Source: Hydrogenophaga sp. (lineage in GTDB: Bacteria; Pseudomonadota; Gammaproteobacteria; Burkholderiales; Burkholderiaceae_C). Taken from it: 9,208 nt of DNA. Both the position numbers and the translations under genes were made by a program. This document shows, one piece after another, positions 5,539 through 9,208 of this stretch (its first letter is position 1; each line of letters begins with the position of its first letter). Where the stretch lies: positions 1 through 9,208 of the forward strand of contig JAUXXN010000054.1 in NCBI GenBank assembly GCA_030684755.1, given 5' to 3'. The notes under the pieces are model-generated. The model made no database searches. It was not told where the DNA came from and saw only the letters and a list, made by a program, of their open reading frames with translations.

Positions 5539-6882
5539 ATGGCACAACGCAAGCGGCCCACCACCCAGTCGGCCATCTCCCTGACCCACCCCAACGCCGC
5601 CGGTATCGACATCGGCAGCGCGGCACACTTCGTGGCCGTACCACCAGACCGCGACAACCAGCCCGTGCGCGAGTTCGCCAGCTTCACCACCGACCTGCAC
5701 CGCCTGGCCGATTGGCTCGACGCTTGCGGCGTGGACACCGTGGCCATGGAGTCCACTGGGGTCTATTGGATACCCTTGTATGAACTGCTCGAATCGCGTG
5801 GCTTCACTGTGCTGCTGGTCAACGCGCGCCACGTCAAAAATGTCTCGGGCCGCAAGAGCGATGTGCTGGACTGCCAGTGGCTGCAGCAACTCATGAGCTT
5901 TGGGCTTTTGCAGGGGGCCTTCCGCCCAGCCGATCAGGTCTGCGTGCTGCGCTCGCTTTGCCGCCAGCGCACCATGCTGCTGCGCAGCCAGGGCCGCTTC
6001 GTGCAGCACATGCAAAAGGCCCTGACCCAGATGAACATCCAACTGGCCAACGTCATCTCCGATGTGGCAGGCGAGACGGGGCAAAAGATCCTGCGCGCCA
6101 TCGTCGACGGTGAGCGTGATGGCCATGCCCTGGCCAAACTCAGGAACGCACGCATCCACGCCAGTGAGGACGAGATCGCCAAGAGCCTGCAAGGCAACTG
6201 GCGTGTCGAGCACCTCTTTGCCTTGAAGCAGGCCCTGGACGCGTTTGATTTCTGTGGCACCCAGCTGGCCGAGTGCGACACGCAGATTCAGGCGCAGTTG
6301 CAAGCCTTGCATGTACGCGAGGACGCCCCGGCCAAAGGCAAGAAGCGCGGGCGCGCCCGCAATGCCCCGAAGTTCGATCTGCGCACACAGCTCTTCCAGA
6401 TGTGCGGCGTAGACCTCACGCGCATCGACGGCATCGACGTGACCACCGCGCTGGTGGTGGTCTCCGAGGTGGGTGCGGACATGGGCAAGTTTCCCAGCGA
6501 CAAGCACTTCGCCTCCTGGCTGGGTTTGTGCCCGGGCACCAAGATCACAGGCGGCAAGGTCATGAGCGGCAAGACCAAGCGCTGCGCCAACCGGGCTGCG
6601 CAGGCGCTGCGTCTGGCGGCGGCTGCCTTGCGTTCGAGCCAGTCGGCGCTGGGCGCGTATTACCGTCGCATGTGTGCCCGCATGGACAAACCCAAGGCCG
6701 TGACGGCCGCTGCCCACAAGCTGGCCCGCCTGATCTACGCAATGCTCACCCACGGGCAGGAATACACCGACCGGGGGCAGGACTACTTCGAGGAGCGCTA
6801 CCGCCAGAGGGTCTTGCACAACCTCACCCAGAAGGCCAAAACCATGGGCATGCAGCTCGTCCCCTCCGACAACACCGCCTGA
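5539..6882 (+). CDS. IS110-family transposase (DEDD, Transposase_20), 447 aa
   Basis: This is the recombinase that excises and inserts the element with a guide RNA. The RuvC-like DEDD domain is visible: GIDIGS with D24, AMESTGVYW with E71, and RKSDVLDCQW with D108 and D111. A helical middle (about 140-280) precedes the C-terminal Transposase_20 domain (about 285-370) with FASWLGLCPGTK and ITGGKVMSGKTKR. S343 is a candidate catalytic serine; the position often written S in 'SGGK' or 'SAGK' motifs of relatives is T337 here. No frameshift or internal stop is seen, and all acidic residues are present, so the enzyme looks intact. The start at 5539 follows GGAGG and matches the usual N-terminus. 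The family is certain; the catalytic serine assignment is not. Confidence 0.93.
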   Translation: MAQRKRPTTQSAISLTHPNAAGIDIGSAAHFVAVPPDRDNQPVREFASFTTDLHRLADWLDACGVDTVAMESTGVYWIPLYELLESRGFTVLLVNARHVKNVSGRKSDVLDCQWLQQLMSFGLLQGAFRPADQVCVLRSLCRQRTMLLRSQGRFVQHMQKALTQMNIQLANVISDVAGETGQKILRAIVDGERDGHALAKLRNARIHASEDEIAKSLQGNWRVEHLFALKQALDAFDFCGTQLAECDTQIQAQLQALHVREDAPAKGKKRGRARNAPKFDLRTQLFQMCGVDLTRIDGIDVTTALVVVSEVGADMGKFPSDKHFASWLGLCPGTKITGGKVMSGKTKRCANRAAQALRLAAAALRSSQSALGAYYRRMCARMDKPKAVTAAAHKLARLIYAMLTHGQEYTDRGQDYFEERYRQRVLHNLTQKAKTMGMQLVPSDNTA

Positions 6883-6958
6883 AAACACCATGGAAATCAA
6901 TCAGTTATCGGGTGTTTCTTGAGAGACTTCAGAAAACCACTGCACTGAAACCCACCCC

Positions 6959-9208
6959 ATGCCGCTCAACCCATCTTGTCAACCCCGTGCATCCGTTCAT
7001 GCCGCCGACCGCCGTGCCACCGTTCTCAATCTGGATACCTTTCTGAAAGGGCACATCAGCGGCGCTGATTTTTTCGAAGAAAACCATTTCACCCACGGCA
7101 TGCTCACGCTGGTCGATCGGGCGTTTCGGCACCTGGGTGGTTCGGGTGCGGGGTCTTCGGTGTTTTTGCTGTCGCAGGCCATGGGGGGTGGCAAAACACA
7201 CAGCATGATTGCCCTGGGCCTGCTGGCGCGAGACCCGGCACTGCGCAGCCAAGTGCTCACCGGTGGGCACAACCCCGCACCCGGCCTCGGTGTTTGCCGT
7301 GTGGCGGGCTTCAATGGCCGCAGCACCGACGCTGTGGGCGGCATCTGGGGCTCGCTTGCAGAACAACTGGGTAAGGCAGACCAGTTTGCCCGCTACGTAT
7401 CGCCCTTGCTCAGCGCCCCCGGCCCCGAAGCCTGGAAGCAACTGCTGGGCGGCGAACCGCTGGTGCTGTTTCTCGATGAACTGCCGCCCTACCTTGAATA
7501 CGCCGTGGCCGTGCCCGTGGGCAATGCCGACTTGGGCGTGGTCACCACCGCTGCACTGGCCAATCTGTTTGTGGCAGTGGCCGACATGAGCAACGTCTGC
7601 CTGGTGTTGTCAGACCTGGCGGGAAGCAATTTCAGCATCGGCCAATCCCGGTTGCAGGATGCCTTCAACCGTGCCGTGCAAGGCATCACCTCCGAATCGC
7701 GCCGCATTGCCGTACCCATCACCCCCGTCAACCCCAACGGCGATGAGCTTTATCACATCCTGCGCAAACGCTTGTTCTCCAGCATTGCGCCCGAAGCCGA
7801 CATCAAAAAAATTGCCAACGCCTACCGCGAGGCACTGCGCGAAGCTGTGCAAATGGGCCTCACCACCACATCCCCCGAAACCCTTTACACCCGCGTGCTG
7901 GATGCCTACCCCTTCCACCCCGAGTGGCGCGAACTCGTGGGCAAATTCAAAGAGAACGAAGGATTCCAGCAAACCCGTGGTGTCATTCGCCTCATGCAAA
8001 TGGTGGTGTCCGACCTCTGGAAGTCTGGCAAGGCCAACACCCTTGACCTGATTCAACCCTACGACCTGGACCTGAACCTGGACGAAATTGCCTCCGAAGT
8101 CCGCACCATCAACCCATCGCTCAGCGAAGCCATTGCCCACGACATTGCCCACGCGGGCGATGCGGAAGTGGAGCAGATTGACCTGACCAACGGCAACTCC
8201 GATGCCTCCGATGCCGCCCGCCTCATCTTGGTGGCATCGCTGAGCACCACACCTGGCGCCATACACGGCCTGCGTGAATACCAGTTGGTTGACTGCCTAC
8301 AACGCCCTGGGCGCAACCTGTCCACGTTCAAGGCCAATGTGCTCGACAAACTGGCCACCCGCGCTTGGTACTTGCACAACTCCAGCGACGGTCGCCTGTA
8401 CTTCAAAAACCAGCAAAACCTCGCCGCCAAGCTGCGCTCCATGGCGCAATCGCTGCACACCGAAACCGTGGACCGCATGCTGCGCGAGCACCTGGAGTCG
8501 TACTTCTCCGCCTCGCTGCGCGACTGCTACCAAGTCATCAAAGTGCTGCCGCCACCCGACGCCGTGCAGGTTGAACAAGAAAAAACCACCCTCGTCATCG
8601 TGCGCCCCGGTGGCCAAGCCAACCAGTTGCCCATTTCTGCCGACTGGCAAGCCTGGTGGGCACAGCAGCAATACAAAAACCGCGTGCTGTTTCTCACCGG
8701 CTCACGCGACACCTTTCAAAAAGTGCTCGACTCCGCCCGCCAAGCCCGTGCCCTGCAAAGTATTGAAGACGAGCTCAAGTCAGAAAACACCCCGTCTGAC
8801 GACCCCCAATGGCGCGCCCTCGATGCCCTGCGCGACCGCGTGGGCTTGCAGTTCACCGCTGCGCTCAAAGAAGCCTTCGACCAAATCGTTTACCCCTCCA
8901 TCAACAACGCGCTGCGCGCCACCGGCACCGACCTGGCCTTTGCAGGCAACCAAAACGGCGAGGCCACCTTGCGCCACACCCTGGAAGGCGCACAAAAATT
9001 CACCACCAAAATTGACGACGACAGCTTCCGCACCCGCGCCGAAGCCCGGTTGTTTGGCCTTGCGGACACCAAGGTGGTGCTCTGGTCCGACTTAAAACGC
9101 GCCGCCGCCGTGAACACCAACTGGCCGCTGCACAAACTGTCTGCGCTCGACGATTTGAAAGCCGAGTGCCTGCGCCGTGGCCTGTGGCGTGAAGAAGGCA
9201 ACCACATT
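6959..9208 (+). CDS. DUF499-type ATPase, probable anti-phage system component, 5' part (750 codons)
   Basis: The reading frame is open from 6959 to the window end without a stop; the 3' end is missing. It is closed upstream by an in-frame TGA at 6920-6922, so ATG 6959 is the natural start, although no Shine-Dalgarno site is visible. The N-terminus (CQPRASV, then VLNLDTF) leads to a Walker A in QAMGGGKTHSM (73-83, K79) and a Walker B LVLFLDELP (168-176, D173 E174). VLSDLAGSNF and a YHILRKRLF block follow, as in DUF499 proteins, which are usually around 1000 residues. Members are found in defence islands beside a DUF1156-type DNA methylase and a helicase, and are annotated as anti-phage-associated. 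The role is presumed to be an ATP-driven cytoplasmic part of a methylation-linked defence complex. Which system it belongs to depends on genes outside the window. Confidence 0.8.
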   Translation, partial: MPLNPSCQPRASVHAADRRATVLNLDTFLKGHISGADFFEENHFTHGMLTLVDRAFRHLGGSGAGSSVFLLSQAMGGGKTHSMIALGLLARDPALRSQVLTGGHNPAPGLGVCRVAGFNGRSTDAVGGIWGSLAEQLGKADQFARYVSPLLSAPGPEAWKQLLGGEPLVLFLDELPPYLEYAVAVPVGNADLGVVTTAALANLFVAVADMSNVCLVLSDLAGSNFSIGQSRLQDAFNRAVQGITSESRRIAVPITPVNPNGDELYHILRKRLFSSIAPEADIKKIANAYREALREAVQMGLTTTSPETLYTRVLDAYPFHPEWRELVGKFKENEGFQQTRGVIRLMQMVVSDLWKSGKANTLDLIQPYDLDLNLDEIASEVRTINPSLSEAIAHDIAHAGDAEVEQIDLTNGNSDASDAARLILVASLSTTPGAIHGLREYQLVDCLQRPGRNLSTFKANVLDKLATRAWYLHNSSDGRLYFKNQQNLAAKLRSMAQSLHTETVDRMLREHLESYFSASLRDCYQVIKVLPPPDAVQVEQEKTTLVIVRPGGQANQLPISADWQAWWAQQQYKNRVLFLTGSRDTFQKVLDSARQARALQSIEDELKSENTPSDDPQWRALDALRDRVGLQFTAALKEAFDQIVYPSINNALRATGTDLAFAGNQNGEATLRHTLEGAQKFTTKIDDDSFRTRAEARLFGLADTKVVLWSDLKRAAAVNTNWPLHKLSALDDLKAECLRRGLWREEGNHI

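Larger units (their letters stand above)
5266..6926 (+). mobile_element. IS110-family insertion sequence, about 1.66 kb
   Basis: The element comprises a long non-coding left end, a 447-residue DEDD transposase and a short right end of about 44 bp. The long leader before the gene is the layout of the IS110 group proper; the IS1111 group has its long non-coding part after the gene. No terminal inverted repeats are visible, as expected for this group. The ends are inferred. The 9-mer before 5266 and the 8-mer TTGAGAGA ending at 6926 both recur in the upstream RNA candidate, and both can end in a shared GA (5266-5267 and 6925-6926) acting as core dinucleotide. Uncertainty on the left end is tens of bases. 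The insertion lies between the replication-type block and the DUF499 gene, leaving about 32 bp before the latter's start codon. Confidence 0.7.

Noticed and set aside
5089..6900. A 603-codon open frame on the minus strand across the IS110 transposase.
   Set aside because: It is the mirror of a high-GC coding frame; its product has no recognisable motif, while the + strand shows a complete IS110 transposase.
6919..6948. TTGAGA at 6919-6924 as a -35 box for the DUF499 gene, or for a circle-junction promoter.
   Set aside because: No acceptable -10 hexamer lies 16-18 bases downstream, either in the present flank or when joined to the proposed left end.
6273..7046. A 257-codon + strand open frame spanning the IS right end.
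   Set aside because: It is a second-frame shadow of the transposase gene with an Arg/Gly/His-rich, motif-free product.
8274..9095. A 273-codon + strand open frame rich in Pro, Thr, Ser and Lys.
   Set aside because: It lies out of phase inside the DUF499 gene, whose frame has Walker motifs and continues unbroken; composition is that of a frame-shifted reading.
1..9208. CRISPR array, tRNA or rRNA genes.
   Set aside because: No regularly spaced long repeats were seen, and no tRNA-like or rRNA-like stretch was recognised by eye on either strand.

Overview
The window is GC-rich and reads like a betaproteobacterial accessory region, most likely from Burkholderiales and Comamonadaceae-like. This is judged from codon use and the style of the proteins; no rRNA, tRNA or core gene fixes the taxon. 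All real genes lie on the + strand.

Region by region. (1) Bases 1-104 hold the last 33 codons of a gene that looks like an XRE/Cro-type helix-turn-helix regulator. (2) Bases 215-1387 encode a 390-residue protein of unknown function, with a helical middle, a long Pro/Ala-rich linker and a basic C-terminal segment. (3) A leader rich in G- and C-runs (about 1399-1453) precedes a tightly packed five-gene block, 1496-5190. Each stop codon overlaps the next start (ATGA three times, TGATG once). The order is a small HTH protein, a CHC2-type (primase-like) zinc-finger protein, a DUF3987 P-loop ATPase, a small TubC-docking-like protein with a cysteine cluster, and a 268-residue protein of unknown function. 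Zinc finger plus DUF3987 ATPase behind a small HTH protein is the usual look of the replication module of an integrative element, satellite or prophage. The tail of the DUF3987 gene carries an unusual cluster of the pentamer GCGAA/TTCGC, partly at exact 9-bp spacing and in opposite orientations.

(4) Bases of about 5266-6926 are an IS110-family insertion sequence with a 447-residue transposase. The non-coding DNA before the transposase fits a bridge RNA in layout. It has a donor-loop stem of 7 perfect base pairs ending just before the start codon, an 8-mer also present at the right end of the element, and a 9-mer also present in the left flank. These matches suggest element ends near 5266 and 6926 with a GA core; this is inference. 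(5) Bases 6959-9208 are the first 750 codons of a large DUF499-type ATPase that runs off the window. Relatives of this family are recurrent members of anti-phage gene clusters beside a DNA methylase and a helicase. Those partners, if present, lie beyond the window.

Removing the IS would place the DUF499 gene about 110 bp after the replication block. The simplest reading is a mobile island with a replication module followed by defence cargo, later split by an IS110 insertion just upstream of the defence gene. The least described parts are the bridge-RNA candidate that overlaps the transposase ribosome-binding site, and the pentamer cluster in the DUF3987 gene.
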